Source: Clostridium sp. CAG:575 (lineage in GTDB: Bacteria; Bacillota; Clostridia; TANB77; CAG-508). From it: DNA of 10,351 nucleotides. This document shows, piece by piece, positions 1-6,159 of this stretch. A program made the position numbers and the translations under genes. The stretch is taken from the NCBI GenBank assembly GCA_000435535.1, contig FR884533.1, forward strand, positions 17,344 to 27,694, given 5' to 3'. The notes beneath the pieces are model-generated. The model was not told the origin of the DNA, did no database searches, and saw nothing but the letters and a program-made list of their open reading frames with translations. Each line of letters starts with the position of its first letter. The first letter of the stretch is position 1.

Positions 1-278
1 TAATATGGATATCTTTCAAACAAATACTTAATAATACTATCAGCATTTTCCTCAGTTATATGAACATACAATCCTTTATCCAAAGAAATCCACATAACTA
101 AATCAAATTTATCAAAATTATCTATAAAAACACCAATTATCTCTGCAAGTTCAATAGGATTATCATATTTATGCTCCCAATTTAAGTTATTATTAATATC
201 AAAAGAAGTATTATAATAAGACTTTAAAAAACTTTCAATTTCTTTTGAACTTTCACTATATAAATTTACTGAAACCAT
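1..278 (-). CDS. Hypothetical small acidic protein, C-terminal end at or beyond the left edge
   Basis: An open frame runs leftward from an ATG at 276-278 for 92 codons. It reaches the window edge with the bases TA of a following codon, so it either stops there or continues with Tyr. A Shine-Dalgarno AAAGGA (286-291) lies 7 bases upstream of the ATG and fixes the start. The product begins MVSVNLYSESSKEIESFL and has no signal peptide or membrane segment, so a small cytosolic protein is likely. It is acidic and aromatic-rich, with a central IGVFIDNFDKFDLVMWISLD stretch that looks like alternating strand and helix. I do not recognise a family and assign no function. It is transcribed divergently from the 310-residue membrane protein to its right. 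Confidence 0.72.
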   Translation of the reverse strand, partial: MVSVNLYSESSKEIESFLKSYYNTSFDINNNLNWEHKYDNPIELAEIIGVFIDNFDKFDLVMWISLDKGLYVHITEENADSIIKYLFERYPY

Positions 279-377
279 ATAAAAATCCTTTCTATATACT
301 GCAATGCTTGTATAATTAATTAAAAACTTACATAAAACTTGCAATATTTTCTTATAATATTATATTAACAAATTGAT

Positions 378-401
378 AAAAATATTCAAAAGAATATTTT
401 T
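378..401. repeat. Perfect 10-bp inverted repeat, possible operator in the divergent intergenic region
   Basis: AAAAATATTC (378-387) and GAATATTTTT (392-401) are perfect reverse complements separated by AAAA. The element sits between two divergent genes, so neither neighbour needs a terminator here. This makes an operator or a 5' leader structure more likely than a transcription stop. A weak sigma-A-like pair, TTGATA (373-378) and TATTTT (395-400) with a 16-base spacer, overlaps it and could drive the gene starting at 452. All stem bases but one pair per arm are A or T, so chance occurrence in this AT-rich DNA remains possible. Confidence 0.35.
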
Positions 402-451
402 TTAGAAGTTAGTAAATAATAGAAATAAAATAATAAAAATGGAGGGATATT

Positions 452-1384
452 TTGAACAAGTACAAAAAAATAGCATATGCATTTTTAATAATAATTATTA
501 TAGCTTCAGGATTTATAATTTATAAAGTTTCAGGAAAAGATGGAGATATCAATATAAAAGAAAAAGCTGATGCGGAAATACAGTATATAGATGGAAAATT
601 AGTAAATTTATTTAATGAATTAAATAATATAAAATTTGATGGATATACAATTTCTGCCACAAATATTTCAGAAAACGATACATCTACTCAAAGCTCCGAA
701 CAGAATTCTAGTTCCTCGAGTTCATCAGGAAGTTCTTCAGAAGGAGATTCTAAAGACAAATCAGCAGGAAACTCTGGTTCTGGTGGAAGTTCTGAAAATG
801 AAGGAAGTAGTGAAAAACAAAACAATAAACAATATACATTAGAAGGAACAGGAGTATTGAATAAAAAAGAAGAAATAAATTGGGAAGAAATAAAAAAAGA
901 AGTAGAAAATGCATATCCTTCACTATCATCAATGACCTTAGACTTATATAAAACAGATGCAAAACATCAAGAAATTTTAGACTTCAATAAAGAATACGAC
1001 AATTTAATAAAAGCTGTTAAAGAAGAAAACAAAGAAGATACATTAGCCGAATTAGCTAAATTATATGACTATATTCCAAAATTTAAAGAAGCATGTAGCA
1101 ATGAAAGTAGCCAAATAATTATTGCAAATACTAAAAATTATTTATTTAAGGCATATAGTATTTTAGATAAAGAAGACTGGGCAACAATTGCAAGTAATAT
1201 AAATCATTCTACACAAGAATTTACAAAATTAGTTACTAATGTAGAAAACAAAAATAATAAACAATATAATATCAACAAAGCATATATTATGATAAATGAA
1301 ATGCAAAATTCAGTTACACTTCAAGATAAAGAAGTTTTTTTAATAAAATATAAAAATTTACTGGAAGAATTAGAAAATATATGA
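452..1384 (+). CDS. Membrane-anchored protein with Ser/Gly-rich linker and helical C-terminal domain, unknown function
   Basis: The 310-residue product starts at a TTG (452-454). GGAGGG (441-446) lies 5 bases upstream, and there is no in-frame ATG before residue 161, so the TTG start is well supported. Residues 1-6 are basic and residues 7-25 form one hydrophobic segment without a lipobox Cys, consistent with an N-terminal anchor and an extracytoplasmic body. Residues 30-70 form a short first domain. Residues 72-126 are a Ser/Gly/Asn/Glu low-complexity linker including seven consecutive Ser (86-92). Residues 135-310 are predicted mostly helical and rich in Lys and Glu, with scattered Trp (144, 243). 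No catalytic motif is recognisable. The gene ends in TGA directly against the rnpB promoter. It could be a cell-envelope or stalk-like protein; that is inference from architecture only. Confidence 0.85.
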   Translation: MNKYKKIAYAFLIIIIIASGFIIYKVSGKDGDINIKEKADAEIQYIDGKLVNLFNELNNIKFDGYTISATNISENDTSTQSSEQNSSSSSSSGSSSEGDSKDKSAGNSGSGGSSENEGSSEKQNNKQYTLEGTGVLNKKEEINWEEIKKEVENAYPSLSSMTLDLYKTDAKHQEILDFNKEYDNLIKAVKEENKEDTLAELAKLYDYIPKFKEACSNESSQIIIANTKNYLFKAYSILDKEDWATIASNINHSTQEFTKLVTNVENKNNKQYNINKAYIMINEMQNSVTLQDKEVFLIKYKNLLEELENI

Positions 1385-1390
1385 TATAAT
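1382..1390 (+). promoter_or_regulatory. rnpB promoter, extended -10 (TGA-TATAAT) using the upstream stop codon
   Basis: TATAAT at 1385-1390 is preceded by TGA, which is the stop codon of the upstream gene and at the same time supplies a TGn extended -10 element. Counting about 6-7 bases downstream places the transcription start at about 1396-1398, exactly where the P1 helix of RNase P RNA begins. No good -35 box is visible at the matching distance (the bases near 1362-1367 read TGGAAG), as is common for extended -10 promoters. Confidence 0.65.
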
Positions 1391-1395
1391 CTAAA

Positions 1396-1746
1396 AATAG
1401 AGTAAATTGAATAGTCGCTGGTAGCTTCCGAAAGGAACTACGAGAGGAAAGTCCGGGCTCCATAGAGCAAAGATGCTAGATAACGTCTAGTAGGGGCAAC
1501 CCTAAGGAAAGTGCAACAGAAAATAACCGCCTATTTTAGGTAAGGATGAAAAGGTGAGGTAAGAGCTCACCGCCTTTATGGTGACATAGAGGGCTGTGTA
1601 AACCCCATCTGGAGCAACACCTTGTAAAGAAGATTAAACCTGCTCGGTGCCTTCTTGATTTGCGTGGCTTGAAATATATAGTGATATATATTCTAGATAA
1701 ATGACTATTTTAAAAGACAGAACCCGGCTTACAGATTTACTCTATT
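1396..1746 (+). ncRNA. rnpB: RNase P RNA, bacterial class A
   Basis: This is the catalytic RNA of ribonuclease P, which removes 5' leaders from pre-tRNAs together with the RnpA protein. The universally conserved core is visible: GAGGAAAGTCCGGGCTCC at 1444-1461, GTGCAACAGAAA near 1511-1522 followed by ACCGCC, the helix GGTGAGGTAAGAGCTCACC near 1553-1571, and the 3' P4 strand ACAGAACCCGGCTTA at 1717-1731. The order and spacing match the class A (E. coli-like) fold rather than the class B fold of Bacillus. The ends are set by a perfect 12-bp P1 pairing of 1396-1407 with 1735-1746. The helix around 1674-1694 is an A/T-rich ATATATA stem. A T-rich stretch follows P1, but I see no separate hairpin terminator before the convergent rluA. 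Confidence 0.97.
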
Positions 1747-1763
1747 ATTTTATCTTTATAAAA

Positions 1764-2636
1764 TTAAAAATCAAAAATTTTAAAATCAGATGGTAAATCA
1801 CCAAAAAAATCCAAACTACATTTAGTAACAGGATGAACAAAATGCAATTTATAACAATGCAAAGCCTGTCTATCAATAAAATCAGAAATAGTCCCATATA
1901 AACTATCACCAATTAATGGATGACCAATTGCAGCCATATGAACCCTAATTTGATGAGTTCTACCAGTTTCTAGAGTGCAATTAACTAAAGAATAGTTATT
2001 AAATTCTTTCAAAACCTTATAATGAGTAATAGATTTTTGACCATTTTCAGAAATACATCTTTCAATAATGCTATTTTCTTTTCTTGCAATAGGCAAATCA
2101 ATAATACCATGCTTTTTGTCAAAAATACCATTACAAATAGCTAAATATTCTTTTTTAAAAGTATTTGCTTGCATTTGCTTGATTAAACATTCTTGAATAT
2201 ATTCACATTTGGCAAATAAAACTAAACCAGAAGTGTTACGGTCTAATCTATTAACTGGACGAATTTTTTTATGCAGATTAATAGTATTAAAATAAGATTT
2301 TATACCATTAGAAAGAGAATCATCATAATGTAAAATAGAAGGATGAACTGCAATACCAGCAGGTTTATTAACTATTATCATCCAATCATCTTCATATATA
2401 ATATCAAGAGGCGTTTTTGTTGCAACTATATTAGAATTATCTTCTTGCATTGATAAGTCAACAGTTATAATATCTCCAATATTTGGCGAAATTCTAGTAT
2501 CACATTTAGTATTATTTAATAAAATTTTATTATTTTTAATCAATCTATTTAACAAAATAGAAGATATATCAAATTCTGTTTTTAATATTTGGTTTATAGT
2601 CATTGTATCACTTTTTACAGTATATTTTAATTCCAT
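1764..2636 (-). CDS. RluA-family ribosomal large-subunit pseudouridine synthase
   Basis: The 290-residue protein is the usual length for RluC/RluD-type enzymes, which isomerise specific uridines in 23S rRNA to pseudouridine. Residues 12-62 resemble an S4 RNA-binding domain (ILLNRLIKNNKILLNN). The catalytic domain begins near residue 78 with IIYEDDWMIIVNKPAGIAVH. The catalytic motif reads RPVNRLDRNTSGLVLFAK (126-143), with Asp132 as the expected nucleophile. The conserved RTHQIRVHMAAIGHPLIGD follows at 226-244. The usual His before RLD is Asn here. AGGAG (2643-2647) upstream of the ATG supports the start. The gene converges on rnpB, 17 bases from the RNA end. Family assignment is firm; the exact rRNA target (RluC-like, RluD-like or other) cannot be read from sequence alone. 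Confidence 0.93.
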   Translation of the reverse strand: MELKYTVKSDTMTINQILKTEFDISSILLNRLIKNNKILLNNTKCDTRISPNIGDIITVDLSMQEDNSNIVATKTPLDIIYEDDWMIIVNKPAGIAVHPSILHYDDSLSNGIKSYFNTINLHKKIRPVNRLDRNTSGLVLFAKCEYIQECLIKQMQANTFKKEYLAICNGIFDKKHGIIDLPIARKENSIIERCISENGQKSITHYKVLKEFNNYSLVNCTLETGRTHQIRVHMAAIGHPLIGDSLYGTISDFIDRQALHCYKLHFVHPVTKCSLDFFGDLPSDFKIFDF

Positions 2637-2721
2637 TCTAAATCTCCTAAAACTACTAAGGACAATAAATCTCCAAAAGACATCTACATCCTAATTATAT
2701 ATTTTTGTCGAAATGCAATTT

Positions 2722-2750
2722 ATTTTACCATTTATAATAAAAAAACACAA
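2722..2750 (-). promoter_or_regulatory. Candidate rluA promoter
   Basis: Read on the minus strand, TTGTGT (2745-2750) and TAAAAT (2722-2727) are 17 bases apart. The spacer ends in TGG, giving an extended -10 TGn. The predicted transcript leaves a leader of about 80 bases before the rluA start. It lies back-to-back with the trmB promoter, the two -35 boxes being only 8 bases apart. Confidence 0.45.
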
Positions 2751-2758
2751 ATATTTCC

Positions 2759-2787
2759 TTTACAATTTTTAAAATTATGTATATAAT
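2759..2787 (+). promoter_or_regulatory. Sigma-A-type promoter of trmB
   Basis: TTTACA (2759-2764) and a perfect TATAAT (2782-2787) are separated by 17 bases, the optimal spacing. The start would fall near 2794, leaving a leader of roughly 64 bases before the trmB ATG. I see no riboswitch-like or terminator-like structure in that leader. Confidence 0.65.
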
Positions 2788-2857
2788 CACATTAGAATTA
2801 TAATTGATTCAAAAATATAAATAAAATGTTAATATACCAATATAGGAAGGAAACATA

Positions 2858-3520
2858 ATGAGAATAAGATACAAAAAATGGGCAAGACCAGAATTAGAAG
2901 CAAGTGAATTTTACATAGATAATCCAGAAGAATATAAGGGAAAATGGAAAGAAACATTTAACAACAAAGAAAATCCGATTCATTTAGAATTAGGATGTGG
3001 AAAAGGACAATTTATATCACAATTAGCATCAAATAATTTAGATAAAAATTATATAGCAATCGATTTAGTAGATGCAATGTTGGGATTAGCAAAAAGAAAT
3101 GTAGAGCAAGTATATTTAGAAAAAAATATGAAACCAGAAAACGTAAAGCTTACAAGATATGATATAGAAAGAATATTAAATATTTTTGAAGAAAAAGATG
3201 AAATAGAAAGAATATATATAAATTTTTGTAATCCATGGCCAAAAGGAAAACATAGAAAAAAGAGATTGACACATACAAGACAGCTAGAAAAATACAAACA
3301 ATTTTTAGTGCCAAATGGAGAAATTTATTTTAAAACAGATGATGACGACTTATTTAATTCAAGTTTAATATATTTTGAAGAAAGTGGTTTTGAAATTTTA
3401 AATAAAACATATGATTTACACAATGAACCAATATTTGAACATAATATAGAAACAGAACATGAGAAAATGTTTTCTGAACAGGGAATAAAAATAAAAGCAT
3501 TAATTGCAAAGAAAATATAA
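2858..3520 (+). CDS. trmB: tRNA (guanine-46-N7)-methyltransferase TrmB
   Basis: TrmB uses S-adenosylmethionine to methylate N7 of G46 in the tRNA variable loop. The 220-residue length is typical. The Rossmann SAM-binding glycine motif is [12 protein letters not shown] at 42-53, and the acidic strand end is IAIDL at 66-70. The family hallmark is [19 protein letters not shown] at 121-139, corresponding to the PWPK-x-(R/K)H-x-(K/R)RL signature. [13 protein letters not shown] (154-166) and the C-terminal [18 protein letters not shown] (199-216) complete the substrate-binding set. The start is supported by AGGAAGG (2844-2850) 7 bases upstream. It heads a rightward run of genes with its own promoter. 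Its neighbours rnpB and rluA are also RNA maturation or modification genes, which may be only coincidental clustering. Confidence 0.97.
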   Translation: MRIRYKKWARPELEASEFYIDNPEEYKGKWKETFNNKENPIHLELGCGKGQFISQLASNNLDKNYIAIDLVDAMLGLAKRNVEQVYLEKNMKPENVKLTRYDIERILNIFEEKDEIERIYINFCNPWPKGKHRKKRLTHTRQLEKYKQFLVPNGEIYFKTDDDDLFNSSLIYFEESGFEILNKTYDLHNEPIFEHNIETEHEKMFSEQGIKIKALIAKKI

Positions 3521-3629
3521 ATAAAACAAAATAGAAGAGATAAGGTTGAAAAATAATTACAATTTTGGCTGTGTCAAATTTAAATTTTTCCAACTTGGCT
3601 TGTGTCTTAGGAAAGGAATAAGATTAAAA

Positions 3630-4151
3630 ATGGAAGCACCAGATGTAATAGAAATGAGAAAAAATTGCAATAATAGAGAATATGTTATAAAGGCAGTAGC
3701 TGAAAAAGGAAAACTTCTTGAATTTGCTGCACCAGAATTTCATGATGATGAAGAAATTGTAAAAGCAGCAATAACTCAGGATGGAGAAGCAATGGAATTC
3801 GTTAGTGATAGACTAAGAGATAATAAAGAACTAATGATGCTAGCAATAGAAAAAGCTCCTTGGACAGCATGTTATGCTTCAGAAAGATTAAAAGCAGATA
3901 GAGATATAATTATGGCAAGTGTTAAAACATATGGACAAACTCTATATTATGCAAGTGAAAATCTAAGAGATGATTATGATGTCGTAAAAATGGCAATACT
4001 AAATAAAGGACTAATAATAAAATATGCAAGTTTACGTTTAAGAAATAATAAAGAATTGGCGGAAATAGCAGTAAAACAAGATAAAAGAGCATATCATTTT
4101 TTAAGTCAAGAGTTAAAGAATGATGAAGAAATAAAAGCTCTTATACAATAG
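3630..4151 (+). CDS. DUF4116-type repeat protein with six exact 25-residue repeats
   Basis: I place the start at ATG 3630 (AGGAAAGGA at 3609-3617 upstream), giving 173 residues. The frame is open back to a TTG at 3546, but the added residues (FGCVKFKFFQLG and so on) do not resemble the repeats and the TTG has only a poor ribosome binding site. After a 15-residue lead (MEAPDVIEMRKNCNN) come six units of exactly 25 residues: 16-40, 41-65, 66-90, 91-115, 116-140 and 141-165, then a short partial unit. The consensus is roughly (K/R)E-hydrophobic pair, A-hydrophobic, then YASxxLRxD. This matches the DUF4116 helical repeat, a family of unknown function. It is probably a soluble alpha-solenoid binding module. 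It follows trmB by 109 bases without a clear promoter or terminator, so co-transcription is possible. Confidence 0.85.
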   Translation: MEAPDVIEMRKNCNNREYVIKAVAEKGKLLEFAAPEFHDDEEIVKAAITQDGEAMEFVSDRLRDNKELMMLAIEKAPWTACYASERLKADRDIIMASVKTYGQTLYYASENLRDDYDVVKMAILNKGLIIKYASLRLRNNKELAEIAVKQDKRAYHFLSQELKNDEEIKALIQ

Positions 4152-4265
4152 AAAAAAAGTTATATTATAAAAATTAAGAAAACCATAGCTGAAGATTAAA
4201 TTACCCATTAGTAAATTTATTAAAAAGCTAAGTTGTTTCTGTATAATAAAAAGGAGGATTTTAAA

Positions 4266-5411
4266 ATGATAAAAAAAGTTGCAATATTAGCAAATGGAGG
4301 AGATGTAGCAGGATTTAATGCTGTAATTAGAGGAATAGTAAAAACAGCAGAAAATAATGGAATAGAATGCTATGGATTTATAGATGGATATAATGGTCTA
4401 TTAAGAAATGAATATGAAAAATTAAGTACAGCAGAAGATGGAAATGCTGAAGGAATTTTACCAAAAGGTGGTTCAATAATAGGATCTTCAACAAATGCAA
4501 ATGTTTTTAATTATAAAGTAGTAGATGAAAATGGAAATATAGAATACAAAGATTTGTCAGATGTTTGTGTTCAAAATATTAAAGATGATGGATTTGATTG
4601 CTTATTTACTTTAGGAGGAGATGGAACACAGAAATCAGCAAGAGATTTTGCGGTAAAAGGAGTAAATGTTATAGGAGTTCCAAAAACAATAGATAATGAT
4701 GTTGCTTGTACAGAGATAACATTTGGATATAATACAGCAGTATCAGTTGCTATGGAAGCAATAGATAGACTTCATACAACAGGAGAAACTCATCATAGAA
4801 TAATGGTATTAGAAGTTATGGGAAGATATGCTGGGTGGATTGCTCTAGAATCAGCAATTGCAGGAGGAGCTGATGTAGCATTAATTCCAGAAATACCATA
4901 TGACATAAATAGAGTTGCAGAAAAAATTAAAAATAGAAAAAAAAGAGGTAAAAATTTTAGTGTTGTAGTTGTTGCAGAAGGTGCAAAACCAAAGGGCGGA
5001 GAAATAACAGTACAAAACACAAGAGATAATGGCAAAGGCGTTGACAATACAAAACTTGGAGGAGTAGGAGAAATAGTTGCAAAACAATTACAAGAATTAA
5101 CAGGTTTAGAAGCAAGAAACACAACTTTAGGATATATGCAAAGAGGTGGTACACCAACAGCATTTGACAGAGTTTTATCAACTAAATATGGAACAGCAGC
5201 AATGAGACTTGCAATAGAAGAAAAATTCGGAAATTTAGTTGTTATAAAAAATGGTAAAATAGATTATGCATCATTAGAAGATGTAGTAGGAAATAACAAA
5301 GAAATAGGAGCTGTATCAGGAAACACAACAGAAAGCAATCAAAGACATGTTACAATGGATGATGATTTAGTAAAAACAGCCAGAAGTGTAGGAATTAATT
5401 TAGGAGATTAA
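4266..5411 (+). CDS. 6-phosphofructokinase (PfkA superfamily), atypical active-site residues
   Basis: The enzyme phosphorylates fructose 6-phosphate to fructose 1,6-bisphosphate in glycolysis. I chose ATG 4266 because AAGGAGG (4251-4257) sits 8 bases upstream; a TTG at 4233 is in frame but lies before that ribosome binding site. The protein is 381 residues, longer than the about 320 of E. coli PfkA. Seen motifs: NGGDVAGFNAVIRG (10-23), GGDGT (117-121), PKTIDND (139-145, catalytic Asp143), LEVMGRYAGW (182-191), PEIPYD (208-213) and QRGGTPTAFDR (292-302). Gly120 at the position of E. coli Gly104 favours ATP, whereas Lys140 at the Gly124 position is typical of the PPi-type and mixed group. The usual Arg after the GGxxxGSS loop is absent (GSSTNAN at 73-79). 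So phosphofructokinase is firm but the phosphoryl donor is uncertain. The next gene follows after 27 bases. Confidence 0.93.
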   Translation: MIKKVAILANGGDVAGFNAVIRGIVKTAENNGIECYGFIDGYNGLLRNEYEKLSTAEDGNAEGILPKGGSIIGSSTNANVFNYKVVDENGNIEYKDLSDVCVQNIKDDGFDCLFTLGGDGTQKSARDFAVKGVNVIGVPKTIDNDVACTEITFGYNTAVSVAMEAIDRLHTTGETHHRIMVLEVMGRYAGWIALESAIAGGADVALIPEIPYDINRVAEKIKNRKKRGKNFSVVVVAEGAKPKGGEITVQNTRDNGKGVDNTKLGGVGEIVAKQLQELTGLEARNTTLGYMQRGGTPTAFDRVLSTKYGTAAMRLAIEEKFGNLVVIKNGKIDYASLEDVVGNNKEIGAVSGNTTESNQRHVTMDDDLVKTARSVGINLGD

Positions 5412-5438
5412 AAATATTAGAATACGAAGGAGAATATC

Positions 5439-6101
5439 ATGTTAAAAGAAAAATTAAAAAATAAAAAGAGGATAATTATTATAGTATTTATTTTTATAAT
5501 TTTGGTTATAGCAGGAATAATAATTGTAAATAACAATAAAAAAACAAATGAAACTGAAAGAACAAATCAAATTTATGCAGAAATTGTGCAATCAGATGAA
5601 ATAACTTTTAAAAGAATATTAGATAATGATAATGAAATAACAATTGCTAAAAGTGGAACAAGAGGATATAAAGAAGAGAAGATTAACGGGAAAATAAAAA
5701 AATATATAGTAATAGATGGTAACACATATTATTTGGATGAAAATAACAAAACATATTACGTTTATGATAATAATGATTCTATTTTAACTGAGATAGAAGA
5801 AATATTAGATTCTTTGGAAACTTCTCATAGAGAAAAAAATATAGGAAAAGAAATAATTAATTGGAAGAGCTATGATTACGAAGAATTTTCTTCATTTCAA
5901 GATTTTTTAGTTGATACAAATAGAGCACTAAAAAATGAAAGTAAAGCTAAAACAAGATTTTATTATGATAACAATAAATTGGTTTATATAAAAACAATAT
6001 TAGATAATGAAGAAGAATTGGTAAAAGCTGAGATTTCTCATAATAAAATAGATGATAGTTACTTTAAAATACCTTCAGATTATGTAAATGGGGAAGAATA
6101 A
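5439..6101 (+). CDS. Small single-pass membrane-anchored protein, unknown function
   Basis: The 220-residue product starts at ATG 5439 with AAGGAG (5427-5432) 6 bases upstream. Residues 1-11 are highly basic and 12-31 are an uninterrupted Ile/Val/Phe membrane segment with no lipobox Cys, so an N-in, C-out anchor is expected. The body (40-220) alternates charged turns with short strands (ITIAKSG, KYIVIDGNTYYLDE, TYYVYDN) and ends in SYFKIPSDYVNG. This late strand pattern is loosely like LolA-fold periplasmic and lipoprotein-carrier domains, but the resemblance is too weak for an assignment. It begins 27 bases after pfk and is probably co-transcribed with it. It precedes the Wzz/BY-kinase-like gene by 58 bases, and both products reach the cell surface side of the membrane. 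No catalytic motif is seen. Confidence 0.85.
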   Translation: MLKEKLKNKKRIIIIVFIFIILVIAGIIIVNNNKKTNETERTNQIYAEIVQSDEITFKRILDNDNEITIAKSGTRGYKEEKINGKIKKYIVIDGNTYYLDENNKTYYVYDNNDSILTEIEEILDSLETSHREKNIGKEIINWKSYDYEEFSSFQDFLVDTNRALKNESKAKTRFYYDNNKLVYIKTILDNEEELVKAEISHNKIDDSYFKIPSDYVNGEE

Positions 6102-6105
6102 ATTT

Positions 6106-6146
6106 TATTATTATAATATAAGTCTGAAATATATTTTATAATAATA
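6106..6146. repeat. A/T-only imperfect inverted repeat between the two membrane-protein genes
   Basis: TATTATTATAATATA (6106-6120) can pair with TATATTTTATAATAATA (6130-6146) with a 2-base bulge, around the loop AGTCTGAAA. It could modulate transcription or mRNA stability between the 220-residue gene and the downstream 925-residue gene. The stem is entirely A-T and has no following T-run, so I do not call it a terminator. Confidence 0.25.
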
Positions 6147-6159
6147 TATAGGTGATCAT

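Noticed and set aside
339..358. TTGCAA and TATAAT upstream of the 310-residue gene as a promoter pair
   Set aside because: The spacer is only 8 bases, far from the 16-18 needed.
1747..1764. A/T-only stem (ATTTTAT/ATAAAAT) between rnpB and rluA as a bidirectional terminator
   Set aside because: It has only seven A-T pairs with no GC core, too weak to call.
3546..3629. Upstream TTG extension of the DUF4116 gene
   Set aside because: The added residues do not fit the repeat pattern, the TTG has a poor ribosome binding site, and ATG 3630 has a better one.
4242..4247. TATAAT just before pfk as a promoter
   Set aside because: A start about 7 bases downstream would fall inside the ribosome binding site, and no -35 box is at a workable distance.
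4233..4265. Upstream TTG start for phosphofructokinase
   Set aside because: It lies before the strong AAGGAGG at 4251-4257; the ATG at 4266 gives the canonical N-terminus.
4793..5181. Overlapping minus-strand frames inside phosphofructokinase
   Set aside because: The plus-strand frame contains all family motifs; the antisense frames have no recognisable content.
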